Part shown: one piece after another, positions 27,230 through 36,189 of the stretch
Position numbering within the stretch: position 1 is the first letter of the stretch
Layout of the letters: each line of letters starts with the position of its first letter
Assembly (NCBI RefSeq): GCF_008632955.1
Contig: NZ_CP043959.1
Coordinates: 1,798,001 to 1,862,000, forward strand
Source: Streptomyces tendae
Lineage (GTDB): Bacteria > Actinomycetota > Actinomycetes > Streptomycetales > Streptomycetaceae
DNA length: 64,000 bases
Direction of reading: 5' to 3'
Position numbers and translations under genes: made by a program
Notes under the pieces: model-generated
What the model was told of the DNA's origin: nothing
The model's database searches: none
Seen by the model: only the letters and a program-made list of their open reading frames with translations

Positions 27230-28127
27230 GGGAGGGGGAGTGCGCGTGACCATGACCATGATGATGCCCGTCGTCACCGGGATGGAAATGCGGCTGCTGC
27301 GCCATCCCCACCTTGTCCTCGAAGCCGGGCAGCGCGATCCGGTACACGCAGGAGTCGCAGTTCATCCGCAGATCGCCCTTCACGGCCTCCTCGTACCGCT
27401 CCAGGACCAGGTCCAGCAGCTCCGGCTCGGGGCCGATGACGTCCGCCGACCGCACCTCGGTGTCCGGGTGCGCCGCCGCCCACTCCTCGGTCTGCGTCCG
27501 CACCCGGTCCGGCAGGATCCCGGTGAACAGGAAGTACGGCAGGACGACGACCCGCCGCGCCCCCAGCCTCGCGCACCGCTCCAGCCCGCTCGGCACGTCC
27601 GGCTTCGCCAGCGACACGAACGCCGTCTCGACGCCCGCGTATCCGCGCCCCTCCCACAGCAGCCGGGCCGCCTTGAACACCTCCGCGTTGGCGTCCGGGT
27701 CCGTGGAGCCGCGCCCCACCAGCAGCACGGTCACCTCGGCCGGGTCCCAGGAGGCGTCCACCGCCTCCGCGAGCCGCCGCTCCAGCACCCGCAGCAGGGA
27801 GGGGTGCGGGCCCAGCGGACGGCCGTACGTGTACGTGATCCCCGGGTGGCGTTCCTTCTCGCGGGCCAGCGCGGCCGGGATGTCGCCCTTGGCGTGCCCG
27901 GCGGACACCAGCATCAGCGGCACGGCCGCGAACCGCCGCACCCCCCGCTCCACCAGGCCGGCGACGGCCTCGCCGAGCGGCGGCGGGGACAGTTCGATGA
28001 AGCCGCCCGCGACGGGCAGCTCGGGCCGGCGGCGGCCCAGCTCCCGCACGAAGGCGCGGAACGCCTCCGCTCCGGCGTCGTCCCGGGTGCCGTGGCCGGC
28101 GATGAGCAGGGCGGGCGGGCTGGTCAC
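27219..28127 (-). CDS. cbiX: CbiX-type sirohydrochlorin chelatase with His-rich tail
   Basis: The 302-residue chelatase has two CbiX-like halves. The first begins LLIAGHGTRD (metal-binding His) and the second carries VVVLPYFLFTGIL with a CARLGARR lead-in. It would insert Co(II) or Fe(II) into sirohydrochlorin. The C terminus is remarkable: about 23 residues with roughly 9 His (HHHGHGHAH core), a likely metal-storage or delivery tail. Upstream of it, MNCDSCVYR adds two Cys. GTG 28127 overlaps the cobH stop in GTGA and follows GAGGAG. This early-insertion chelatase coexists with the late-insertion CobN in the same cluster. Confidence 0.86.
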   Translation of the reverse strand: MTSPPALLIAGHGTRDDAGAEAFRAFVRELGRRRPELPVAGGFIELSPPPLGEAVAGLVERGVRRFAAVPLMLVSAGHAKGDIPAALAREKERHPGITYTYGRPLGPHPSLLRVLERRLAEAVDASWDPAEVTVLLVGRGSTDPDANAEVFKAARLLWEGRGYAGVETAFVSLAKPDVPSGLERCARLGARRVVVLPYFLFTGILPDRVRTQTEEWAAAHPDTEVRSADVIGPEPELLDLVLERYEEAVKGDLRMNCDSCVYRIALPGFEDKVGMAQQPHFHPGDDGHHHGHGHAHSPSHVH

Positions 28128-28711
28128 AGGGTCTCCTCGGTCGAAAGGGGGTGGTACAGCAGGGCGTTGAGCGCGGCGGCGGCGACCGCCGACCCGCCCT
28201 TCTCGGACACGTTGCTCACGGCGGGCAGTCCGCTCTCCCGCAGCGCCGCCTTGGACTCGGCGGCGCCGACGAACCCGACGGGCAGGCCGACGACGAGCGC
28301 CGGGGAGGCGTTCAGCGTCAGCAGTTCCTCCAGCGCGGTCGGGGCGCAGCCGATCACCCACAGGGCGCCAGGACCGACCTCCTCGTAGGCCAGCCGCACG
28401 GCGTGCGCGGACCGGGTGAGCCCCGGCCCGGAGCGCGCGTCCCGCAGCCGGCACACGGTCTGCCGCCGGGTGATCCCGGCCGCGACCATCTCCACGTCCG
28501 CGACGACGGGCGCACCCGCGTGCAGTGCGGCGTGCGCGCGCACCAGCTCGCCCTCGTCCATGACGAGGTCGGTGGCGTACTCCAGGTCGGCGGAGGAGTG
28601 CACCACCCGCTCCACGACCGCCCGGGTCAGCGGCGGGAGGTGCGAGGTGTCCAGACGGGCGCGCAGCCGCCGGAACGACTCCTGCTCGATGGGGTGGATC
28701 ACGCGGTTCAC
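28124..28711 (-). CDS. cobH: Precorrin-8X methylmutase
   Basis: The 195-residue enzyme moves the C11 methyl group to C12, giving hydrogenobyrinic acid. Characteristic CobH/CbiC segments are IHPIEQESF at the N terminus, RVVHSSADLEYA containing the catalytic His, and GLPVGFVGAAESKAAL followed by SEKGGSAVA. Length is normal. GTG 28711 overlaps the cobJ stop in GTGA, and its own stop overlaps the cbiX start. Confidence 0.94.
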   Translation of the reverse strand: MNRVIHPIEQESFRRLRARLDTSHLPPLTRAVVERVVHSSADLEYATDLVMDEGELVRAHAALHAGAPVVADVEMVAAGITRRQTVCRLRDARSGPGLTRSAHAVRLAYEEVGPGALWVIGCAPTALEELLTLNASPALVVGLPVGFVGAAESKAALRESGLPAVSNVSEKGGSAVAAAALNALLYHPLSTEETL

Positions 28712-30390
28712 CGGGCCTCCTCCTGCCAGCGGTAGCCGCGCGGGGTGACCATGCGCCCCGCGATCTGCCGGGTCGCCGTGTTGCCCACGGTCACGACCGT
28801 CATCATGTCGACCGTCGCCGGGTCCAGGGCGGCCAGCGTGGTCAGCCGCACGGACTCGTCCGCACGGGACGCGTTCCGTACGACTCCGACCGGGGTGGCG
28901 GGCGCCCGGTGCCCGGCGAGCAGCGCGAGCGCCTTCGGGAGCTGCCAGTCGCGGCCCCGGCTGCGCGGGTTGTAGAACGTCACCACCAGGTCCGCCTCGG
29001 CCGCCGCCCGCACCCGCCGCTCGATGACCTCCCACGGCGTGTGCAGGTCGGACAGGCTGATGGACACATGGTCGTGGCCCAGCGGCGCACCGAGCAGCGC
29101 GCCCGCCGCGAGCGCCGCGGTCACCCCGGGCACGCCGACCACGTCGATGTCGTCGGACGCCTCCGCGAGCGCCGGGGACGCCATCGCGTACACGCCCGCG
29201 TCGCCGCTGCCGATCAGTGCGACCGCCTGCCCGCGCCGGGCCTCCGCGACCGCCGTGCGGGCCCGCTCCTCCTCCGCGCCGAGCCCGGACTCCAGCACCC
29301 GCGTGCCGGGACGCAGCAGGTCGCGGATCTGGTCGACGTACTGGTCCAGGCCCACCAGCACCGAGGCGCGCCGCAGTTCGTCGCGGGCCCGCGGGGTGAG
29401 CAGGTCCCGCGCGCCGGGCCCGAGCCCGACCACCGCGAGCCGCCCCCGCCCCGGACGCCGTACGACGGCACAGGTCGCCATGGCCGGCGACCCCGCCGAC
29501 TTCCGCTTGGGGACGAGGAGTTCACCTCCGCCGACGAGCGCGGCGGCCTCCGCGACGGACGCGGTGCCGACGGCGGCGAGCGCCGCGTCGGACGGGTTCG
29601 GCACCGCCACCCGCGCCAACTCCCCGGCGGGGTACGTCACCAGCGGCACCCCGAGCCGTCCGGCCGCCTCCACGAGCCCCTGCTCCCCGGCCTTGGCGTC
29701 CACGGTGGCCAGTTCGGCCACCGACGCCCGCGACAGCCCGGCCTCCCGCAACGCGTCCTCGACGAGCCCGAGCACCTCCTCCACGGGGGCGCCCTTCGAC
29801 GCGCCCACCCCGACGACGAGGGTCGGCGGACGCAACACCGCCTCACCGTCGGCCGGTTCGGTCAGCCGGTCTGTCACCCGGACCGTGTACGCGCCCTCGG
29901 CGGCGACCGGGAGCGGCGGCAGCGGCCACGCCACCTCGGCGCGCAGCGCCACCGGCTCCCCGTCCAGCAGCGCCCGCGACACGGCGGCGACATCGCCCTC
30001 CACCGGCAGGCCCAGCGTGTCGAGACCGGGCAGCCCCACCGCGTCGGTCGCGGTCGTCACCACCGGCTCCGCGCCCAGCACCTCGCCGACCTCACGGGCC
30101 AGGTCGTTCGCGCCGCCGGCGTGCCCGCCGAGCAGCGACACCGCGAACCGGCCCGCCTCGTCCACGCACACCACGCCCGGGTCGCTCGCCTTGTCCGCCA
30201 GCAGCGGCGCCACCAGCCGCACCACGGCCCCGGTGGCGAGGAAACACACCAGCCGGTCGCACTCCGCGAACGCGGCCCGTACCGCGTCCGCCACCGGACC
30301 GCCGTACACCCGCGTGCGCTCCGGCCAGGCAGCGGCCAGCCGGTCCCGCGCCGCCGCTCCCGCCGCCGTGGCGGCAATGAGGCCGATCAC
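28708..30390 (-). CDS. cobJ: CbiG-CobJ fusion: cobalt-precorrin-5A hydrolase and precorrin-3B C17-methyltransferase
   Basis: The 560-residue bifunctional protein fuses two corrin-ring enzymes. Residues about 1-325 are CbiG-like (FLATGAVVRLVAPLLADK, LGGHAGGANDLAR; C-terminal CbiG core around VGVGASKGAPVEEVL). Residues about 340-560 form a SAM-dependent tetrapyrrole methylase: VVGLGPGARDLLTPRA, IGSGDAGVYAMA and VVTFYNPRSRGRDWQL are CobJ signatures. It therefore methylates C17 with ring contraction and opens the delta-lactone. The GTG start overlaps the cobL stop and its stop overlaps the cobH start. Such fusions are known in actinomycetes. Confidence 0.9.
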   Translation of the reverse strand: MIGLIAATAAGAAARDRLAAAWPERTRVYGGPVADAVRAAFAECDRLVCFLATGAVVRLVAPLLADKASDPGVVCVDEAGRFAVSLLGGHAGGANDLAREVGEVLGAEPVVTTATDAVGLPGLDTLGLPVEGDVAAVSRALLDGEPVALRAEVAWPLPPLPVAAEGAYTVRVTDRLTEPADGEAVLRPPTLVVGVGASKGAPVEEVLGLVEDALREAGLSRASVAELATVDAKAGEQGLVEAAGRLGVPLVTYPAGELARVAVPNPSDAALAAVGTASVAEAAALVGGGELLVPKRKSAGSPAMATCAVVRRPGRGRLAVVGLGPGARDLLTPRARDELRRASVLVGLDQYVDQIRDLLRPGTRVLESGLGAEEERARTAVAEARRGQAVALIGSGDAGVYAMASPALAEASDDIDVVGVPGVTAALAAGALLGAPLGHDHVSISLSDLHTPWEVIERRVRAAAEADLVVTFYNPRSRGRDWQLPKALALLAGHRAPATPVGVVRNASRADESVRLTTLAALDPATVDMMTVVTVGNTATRQIAGRMVTPRGYRWQEEAR

Positions 30391-31622
30391 TCGCCCACTC
30401 CTTCACTGTGCGCCGGGGGCCGGACGCCCCACAGCAGGAACACCGGATTGGCCGCCGCGAGCCGGGTCACGTCCCCGGGCAGCGGCGCGAGCCGCGACGA
30501 CTGCAGCAGCACACCGTCGCAGGTCAGACCGGCGCCGGTCAGCGCCGCACGGGCGGCCGGCACCCGGTCGAGCGCCGCCAGCGCCACGACGACCGTCCGC
30601 CGCGCCCGCCGGGCGCACGCCGCGACGACCGCCGGGAGCTCCCGGCCCCCGCCGCCGACGAACACGGCGTCCGGGTCGTCGTCCAGCCCGTCCAGCACCC
30701 CGGGCGCCTCCCCGTGCACCACCCGTACGTCGACACCGTGCGCGGCGGCGTTGGCGCGCACCCGCTCCACCCCGTCCGCGTCACGTTCCACGGCCACGGT
30801 GGCCGCGCCGAGCCGCGCACACTCCACGGCCACCGACCCGGACCCCGCGCCGACGTCCCACACCAGGTCGCCGGGGCGCGGACCGAGCCGGGCCAGCGCC
30901 AGCGCCCGCACCTCGAACTTGGTGATCATCGAGTCGCGGTGGGCGAACTCCGTCTCCGCCAGCGCCCATCCGGCCGGGCGTTCCGCGAGGCCGGCGACGG
31001 TACGCACCGGCCCGAGCGCACGGGTCTCGGCCAGGCACAGCACCACGTTCACCGCCGGCCCCCAGTCCCGGCCGGCCGCCTCCCCGGGCGTCACCCGCTC
31101 CACCGACTCCCCGGCCGACCCCAGCGCCGAGGCGACGACCAGCGTCCGCCGCTCACCGCGCAGCGCCGCCCCCAGCTCGGCAGGCCCGGCGCCCGGCCCG
31201 GTCAGCACGGCGACCTTCGGATGCGCCCGGCACACGTTCACCGCCGTACGCGGGTCCCGGCCGTGCGCGCTGACCACCACGGCGTCGTCCCAGGGGAGTC
31301 CGGCCCGGGCGAAGGCGGCGGCGACGGAGGACACCCCGGGCCGTACGTCGAGCCGCTCCGGCCCGAACCGCTCGGCCAGCGCCCGCACGATCCCGAAGAA
31401 CCCGGGGTCCCCGGAGGCCAGCACCACCACCGGCCGCTCCTCGGCCACGTACGCGGCGACGGTGTCGAGCGCGGGCGCCAGCGGCCCCAGCACGACCCGC
31501 TCGGCCGCCTCCGGCACCTTCACGGCGTCCAGGTGCCGCCGACCGCCGACCACCAGCGCGGCCCCTTCGGCCCCCCGGACGTCGACCGGCCCGTCCGTAC
31601 CCGCCCCGATCACGGTGATCAT
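30387..31622 (-). CDS. cobL: Precorrin-6Y C5,15-methyltransferase (decarboxylating), CbiE-CbiT fusion
   Basis: The 411-residue CobL has an N-terminal CbiE-type methylase (ITVIGAGTDGP, LASGDPGFFGI; about residues 1-205) and a C-terminal CbiT-type Rossmann methylase (LVWDVGAGSGSVAVECARLG, VFVGGGGRELPAVV). It methylates C5 and C15 and decarboxylates the C12 acetate. ATG 31622 overlaps the cobM stop in ATGA and its stop overlaps the cobJ GTG. Confidence 0.93.
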   Translation of the reverse strand: MITVIGAGTDGPVDVRGAEGAALVVGGRRHLDAVKVPEAAERVVLGPLAPALDTVAAYVAEERPVVVLASGDPGFFGIVRALAERFGPERLDVRPGVSSVAAAFARAGLPWDDAVVVSAHGRDPRTAVNVCRAHPKVAVLTGPGAGPAELGAALRGERRTLVVASALGSAGESVERVTPGEAAGRDWGPAVNVVLCLAETRALGPVRTVAGLAERPAGWALAETEFAHRDSMITKFEVRALALARLGPRPGDLVWDVGAGSGSVAVECARLGAATVAVERDADGVERVRANAAAHGVDVRVVHGEAPGVLDGLDDDPDAVFVGGGGRELPAVVAACARRARRTVVVALAALDRVPAARAALTGAGLTCDGVLLQSSRLAPLPGDVTRLAAANPVFLLWGVRPPAHSEGVGE

Positions 31623-32437
31623 GTGCTCGCCCCCCGCTCCCGCAGCTCCCTGCGGGCCCGCGGGTCGGCCTTGCGGAAGCCGTGGAAGTGCCCCGGGTGG
31701 TACAGGTGCGAGCGGGTGCCGTGCGCGTCGAGGGCCGGACCGACCAGGAACAGGGTGTGCTTCCACAACTTGTGCTCCTTGACCGTCTCCTCCAGCGTGC
31801 CGACCGTGCACCGCACGACCAGCTCCTCCGGCCAGGTCGCCTGGTACGCCACCACGACCGGCGTCGACGTCGGATAGCCGCCCTCCAGCAGCTCCCGCAC
31901 CAGCTGCCCGCTCCTCGCCGCCGACAGGAACACCGCCATGGTGGTGCCGTGCCGCGCGAACTCGCGGACCTCCTCACCGGGCGGCATCGGCGTCTTGCCG
32001 CCGCCGAGCCGGGTGAGGATCACCGACTGCGCCACCTCCGGAATGGTCAGCTCCCGCCCCGCGAGCGCCGCCACCGCCGAGAACGACGACACCCCCGGCA
32101 CGATCTCCGTCGGGATGCCCAGCTCCGCGCACCGGTCGACCTGCTCCTGGGTGCCGCCCCACAGCGCCGGGTCACCCGAGTGGATCCGCGCCACCCTGAG
32201 CCCTTCCGCCCGGGCCCGCGCGTAGACACCCACCACGTCCTCGAGGGACATGGCCGCAGAGTCGAGGATCTCGGCGCCCTCCCGCGCGTGCTCCAGGACC
32301 TCCGCCTGCACCAGGCTGGCGGCCCAGATCACCACGTCCGCCTCGGCGATGGCCCGCGCGCCGCGGAACGTCAGCAGATCGGCGGCGCCGGGACCGGCCC
32401 CGACGAAGGTCACCTTGCCGGTGGGGGCGTCGGTCAT
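31619..32437 (-). CDS. cobM: Precorrin-4 C11-methyltransferase
   Basis: The 272-residue SAM-dependent methylase belongs to the CobM/CbiF family. Signatures are VTFVGAGPGAADLLTFRG, RIHSGDPALWGGTQEQ and VPGVSSFSAVAALAGREL. It is the first gene of the second cob operon, divergent from the ZIP transporter gene, with GGAAGGA about 10 bases before ATG 32437. The 97-base divergent gap is too short for a full cobalamin riboswitch and none is visible. Confidence 0.94.
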   Translation of the reverse strand: MTDAPTGKVTFVGAGPGAADLLTFRGARAIAEADVVIWAASLVQAEVLEHAREGAEILDSAAMSLEDVVGVYARARAEGLRVARIHSGDPALWGGTQEQVDRCAELGIPTEIVPGVSSFSAVAALAGRELTIPEVAQSVILTRLGGGKTPMPPGEEVREFARHGTTMAVFLSAARSGQLVRELLEGGYPTSTPVVVAYQATWPEELVVRCTVGTLEETVKEHKLWKHTLFLVGPALDAHGTRSHLYHPGHFHGFRKADPRARRELRERGAST

Positions 32438-32534
32438 GGAAAACGGGTCCTTCCCTGCGTGCGGTCGGAAGTAGAGGTGCGGGGAGCGGCTGTCACGCGT
32501 GCGCGAGCGGCCGCTGATCGGATACGAAGAGCAC

Positions 32535-33263
32535 ATGGCGGTCCTCGTCGCGCTGGGCGCGTTCCTGATGACGCTGGCCGGCGGCTGGTCGGCACACCGT
32601 GTGACCGACCGCCGCCATCTGGTGCTGGGCCTGGCCGGCGGGCTGATGCTGGGCGTCGTCGGTCTGGAACTCCTCCCGGAGTCCCTGGAGACCGCCGGCA
32701 CCGAGGTGTACGGCGTGCCGGCGGCCCTGCTGCTCTTCGTCGGCGGATTCCTGCTGGCCCACCTGGTGGAACGCCTGCTCGCCCACCGGCAGGCCGCGCA
32801 CGGCGCGGGCGAGAACCACGGCCGCACCCCTGAGGTGGGGCTCACGGCCGCGGCGGCGATGGTCGGGCACAGCGCGATGGACGGCGTGGCGATCGGCGCC
32901 GCCTTCCAGGTCGGCGGAGGCATGGGCGCCGCCGTCGCGGTCGCGGTGATCGCCCACGACTTCGCCGACGGCTTCAACACGTACACACTCGCCCACGCCT
33001 ACGGCAACGCCCGCCGCCGCGCCCTCGCCATGCTGGTCGCGGACGCGGTGGCACCGGTCGCCGGCGCCGCCTCCACCCTCTTCTTCACGATTCCCGAGCC
33101 GCTGCTCGGCGGTTACCTGGGCCTGTTCGGCGGCGCGCTGCTGTACCTCGCGGCGGCCGAGATCCTGCCCGAGGCGCACCACGACCACCCGGCCCGCTCC
33201 ACCCTGGTGTGCACGGTCGCGGGGGTGCTGTTCATCTGGCTGGTCGTGGGCACCGCCCACTGA
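32535..33263 (+). CDS. ZIP-family divalent metal transporter
   Basis: The 242-residue inner-membrane protein has about eight hydrophobic segments and the ZIP binuclear metal site: VGHSAMDGVAIGAAF in helix 4 and AHDFADGFNT in helix 5. A His-containing loop precedes them. ZIP proteins bring Zn(II), Fe(II), Mn(II) or Co(II) into the cytoplasm. It sits between the two halves of the cobalamin cluster, divergent from cobM and convergent on cobI with 17 bases between stops, so cobalt supply is an attractive guess. I chose ATG 32535 (GAAGAG upstream) over GTG 32499. Confidence 0.85.
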   Translation: MAVLVALGAFLMTLAGGWSAHRVTDRRHLVLGLAGGLMLGVVGLELLPESLETAGTEVYGVPAALLLFVGGFLLAHLVERLLAHRQAAHGAGENHGRTPEVGLTAAAAMVGHSAMDGVAIGAAFQVGGGMGAAVAVAVIAHDFADGFNTYTLAHAYGNARRRALAMLVADAVAPVAGAASTLFFTIPEPLLGGYLGLFGGALLYLAAAEILPEAHHDHPARSTLVCTVAGVLFIWLVVGTAH

Positions 33264-33280
33264 CCGCCGGCCGGGCCGTC

Positions 33281-34012
33281 TCACAGCTTGCCGCCCCGTC
33301 CGCCCGCGCGCCGCGGCGGTGCGATGAGCGTCGACAGATACGGCAACGGCCGCCCGTCCAGCTCCGCCGCCGGGCGCACCGACTCCTCCGGCAGCCCGAG
33401 CGCCGACCCCCACACCGCGTCGTCGAGCCGCCCGGTCTCCCGCAGCGCCTCGGCGACCTCACCGGCCTGCCGCCCGAACTTGTACGCCACGACCGTGCCG
33501 GGCCCGGCCAGCGCCTCCTTCAGCACGGTGGCCCCGGCGGTCACCGGCACCAGGGTGAGCGGCTCCGTCCCCTCGGTCAGCACCGCCCCCGACCGCGCCG
33601 CGAGATCCTGCATGGCGGTGATCCCCGGCACGGTCTCGACGACCAGCCCCGGCACGAGTGCGCCGGCGGTCTGCGCGAGATAGGTGAACGTCGAGTAGAC
33701 GTGGGGATCCCCGATCGTCGCGAACGCCACGGTGCCGCGCTCCCGCAGCAGCCCGGCGACCCGCTCACCGGCCGCGTCCCAGGCCGTCTCACGGCGCTTC
33801 CTGTCGGTCCGCTCGTTCAGCGCGAACACCACCCGGACGACCTTCTCGGCGGGCACGTAGTGCAGCACGGTCGCCTCGGCCCGCCCCCGCTCACCCGTGT
33901 CCATCACGGGGACGACGACGACGTCGGCGGCCCGCAGCGCGTTGACGCCCTTGACGGTCACCAGCTCCGGGTCCCCGGGCCCGACGCCCACCCCGATCAG
34001 CCTGCTGCTCAT
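33281..34012 (-). CDS. cobI: Precorrin-2 C20-methyltransferase
   Basis: The 243-residue SAM-dependent methylase has the CobI/CbiL landmarks RLIGVGVGPGDPELVTVKG, FATIGDPHVYSTFTY and VPGITAMQDLAAR. It methylates C20 of precorrin-2. The ATG overlaps the cobB stop in ATGA, so its translation probably depends on ribosomes arriving from cobB. As sequenced, cobB is frameshifted and that coupling would be lost. Confidence 0.93.
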   Translation of the reverse strand: MSSRLIGVGVGPGDPELVTVKGVNALRAADVVVVPVMDTGERGRAEATVLHYVPAEKVVRVVFALNERTDRKRRETAWDAAGERVAGLLRERGTVAFATIGDPHVYSTFTYLAQTAGALVPGLVVETVPGITAMQDLAARSGAVLTEGTEPLTLVPVTAGATVLKEALAGPGTVVAYKFGRQAGEVAEALRETGRLDDAVWGSALGLPEESVRPAAELDGRPLPYLSTLIAPPRRAGGRGGKL

Positions 34013-35584
34013 GACGTCCGGCACCTCTCCACGAACCGACGGGCGACACCGGGCTCGGACGCCCAGTGGGTGTGCAGATAACTGGCGTGCACGGTGCCTT
34101 CGACGAACCCTTCGACCCGCCGCCCGGGCACGCGCACTCCCCACGCGGGGGAGGCCCCGGCTCCCGGCTCGACGACCGTGCGATGGAACTCGTGCCCCCG
34201 CATCCGCGTCCCGGCCGCGGCCAGCACGCTGTCGGTGACGGCCACGGCGTCCCGGTACCCGAGCGTCAGCCGCTCCGACATCCGGGCGGAGGCATCCAGC
34301 ACCCCGCACATCGGCATCCCGTCCAACTCCCGGCACAGGTACAGCAACCCGGCACACTCGGCGGCGACGGGACCCCCGCTCGCGGCAAGTTCGCCGATCT
34401 GCTTGCGCAGGGCGTCGTTGGCGGACAACTCGGAGGCGTACACCTCGGGGAACCCACCCCCGATGACGACGCCGGAGGTCCCCTCGGGCAGCTCCTCGTC
34501 CCGCAGCGGGTCGAAGGTCACGACCTCCGCACCGGCGGCGGTCAACAGCTCGGCATGCTCGGCATAGGAAAAGCTGAACGCGGCCCCACCGGCAAGGGCG
34601 ATGACCGGGTCCTTCCCCTTCTCAGCCGACCAGGCCGCACCCCCCAGCCCGTCCGGCGTCCGAGGACGAGGCCCGCCAAGGGCCGCCCCCTCCACCCCGT
34701 CCGGCGTCCGAGGACGAGCGCCAAGGGCCGCCCCCTCCAGCCCGTCCGGCGTTCGAGGACGAGGCCCGCCAGGGCCGACAGGGGGTCCGGGGCGCAGCCC
34801 CAGGGACGGGGAGGGGGGGCGGCGGGGGCGAAGGAACCAGAGCAGTACCCGCATCCCAAGCCGCACCCGCCAAGGGCCCCGCACCGCGAGCCAACGCGAC
34901 GAGCCCCTCAAGATCACACCCGCCGGCGACCAGCGCCCCCATCGCAGCGACAGCCTCGACGGCCAGGTCGCCCCGCTCAGCCACAGGCACAAGCCCAAGA
35001 TGCCGAGACGGAGTCTCAACCCCCGCACCCCGCCGCAACACCCCCATCACCGGCACCCCAACCGCCTCCAACGCCTCCCGCAGCACGGCCTCATGCCGAT
35101 CCGAGGCGACCTTGTTGAGGATCACTCCCCCGACCCGGACCTCCGGATCGAAGCTCACGAACCCCTGTACCAACGCCGCCACCGACCGCGCCTGCGCCGA
35201 CGCGTCGACGACGAGCACCACCGGCGCCCGCAGCACCTTCGCCACCTGCGCGGTGGACGCCAGCTCCCCCTCGCCCGACGCCCCGTCGAACAGCCCCATC
35301 ACGCCCTCGACGACGGCGATGTCACACCCCCGCGCCCCGTGCGCGAACAACGGAGCCACCAGCTCGACCCCGCACAGATACGCGTCGAGGTTCCGCCCCA
35401 CCCGCCCCGTGGCGAGCGCGTGATACCCGGGATCGATGTAGTCCGGACCCACCTTGTGAGGCGACACGGCCATCCCACGCGCCGACAACGCGGCCATCAG
35501 CCCCGTGGCGACGGTGGTCTTCCCACTCCCGGAAGAAGGCGCGGCGACGACCAGCCGCGGGACGGAGCCGGCAGCCCCCGTCAC
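34009..35584 (-). pseudogene. cobB: Cobyrinic acid a,c-diamide synthase, frameshifted with inserted repeats in the linker
   Basis: CobB/CbiA amidates the a and c side chains of hydrogenobyrinate. The N-terminal half (35584 to about 34850) has Walker A APSSGSGKTT and VEGVMGLFDGA. The C-terminal glutamine amidotransferase half (about 34600-34009) has the nucleophile Cys in VAAECAGLLYL and a GGGFPEVYA loop. The halves lie in different frames: from GTG 35584 translation stops at 34622. Removing one base from a 7-base run (34813-34819) restores a single frame. That repaired frame contains about 75 extra Pro/Gly/Arg-rich linker residues from dispersed repeats. It could be a real mutation, a phase-variable run or a sequencing error. 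The start overlaps the cobO stop. Confidence 0.85.
34640..34800. repeat. Three tandem copies of a Streptomyces dispersed repeat inside cobB
   Basis: The core CCCGTCCGGCGTCCGAGGAC (third copy GTTCGAGG) starts at 34648, 34696 and 34741. Spacings are 48 and 45 bases, both multiples of three. On the coding strand each unit encodes PRPRTPDG followed by Gly/Ala-rich residues. I recognise the element as one normally found between genes in many Streptomyces. Here it lies exactly in the linker between the two CobB domains. Confidence 0.8.
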
Positions 35585-36189
35585 CACTCGATCCCCCTCT
35601 GCCCCTTCTGCCCGACGTCCATCGGATGCTTCACCTTGGACATGTCGGTCACCAGATCGGCGAAGCCGACGAGCTCGGCCGGCGCGTTGCGCCCCGTGAT
35701 CACGACATGCTGCGTCCCCGGCCGCTCCCGCAGCACGGACACCACCTCGGCCGTGTCCACCCACCCCCAGTGCATCGGGTAGGCGAACTCGTCCAGCACG
35801 TACAGCCGGTACGTCTCGGCGGCCAGGTCCCGCTTGACCTGCTCCCAGCCCTCGCGGGCCTTCTCCTCGTTGCTGACGTTGTCCCCCTGCAGCTCGCGCT
35901 GCACCCAGGACCAGCCCTCGCCCATCTTGTGCCAGGCGACGGACCCGCCCTCACCGGAGTCACCGAGCACGCGCAGCGCCCGCTCCTCGCCGACCTTCCA
36001 CTTCGCCGACTTGACGAACTGGAACACCCCGATCGGCCACCCCTGGTTCCAGGCCCGCAGCGCCAGCCCGAACGCGGCCGTCGACTTGCCCTTCCCCACC
36101 CCGGTGTGGACGACGACCAGCGGCCGGTTCCGCCGCTGCCGCGTCGTCAGACCGTCGTCCGGCACGACACTCGGCTGCCCCTTCGGCAT
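35581..36189 (-). CDS. cobO: Cob(I)yrinic acid a,c-diamide adenosyltransferase
   Basis: The 202-residue CobA/CobO-type enzyme transfers the adenosyl group of ATP to Co(I) corrinoid. The P-loop is VVHTGVGKGKSTAAFGLALR. Other family features are GVFQFVKSAKWKVGEERAL and YVLDEFAYPMHWGWVD. ATG 36189 overlaps the chelatase stop by one base (TGATG). The stop overlaps the cobB start in GTGA. Length is standard. Confidence 0.94.
   Translation of the reverse strand: MPKGQPSVVPDDGLTTRQRRNRPLVVVHTGVGKGKSTAAFGLALRAWNQGWPIGVFQFVKSAKWKVGEERALRVLGDSGEGGSVAWHKMGEGWSWVQRELQGDNVSNEEKAREGWEQVKRDLAAETYRLYVLDEFAYPMHWGWVDTAEVVSVLRERPGTQHVVITGRNAPAELVGFADLVTDMSKVKHPMDVGQKGQRGIEW

Noticed and set aside
32438..32534. 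Possible second cobalamin riboswitch before cobM
   Set aside because: Only 97 bases separate the divergent starts, and neither the GCCACTG core nor a B12 box is present.
34640..34800. Tandem units inside cobB considered as a CRISPR array or insertion sequence
   Set aside because: Units are contiguous without unique spacers and there are no cas genes, terminal inverted repeats or transposase. They match a common dispersed Streptomyces repeat.
34813..34819. Programmed ribosomal frameshifting as the explanation for the cobB break
   Set aside because: The required shift is +1 in a CCC-rich run without an obvious pause codon or stop-codon context, so an indel is the simpler reading; kept only as a remote possibility.
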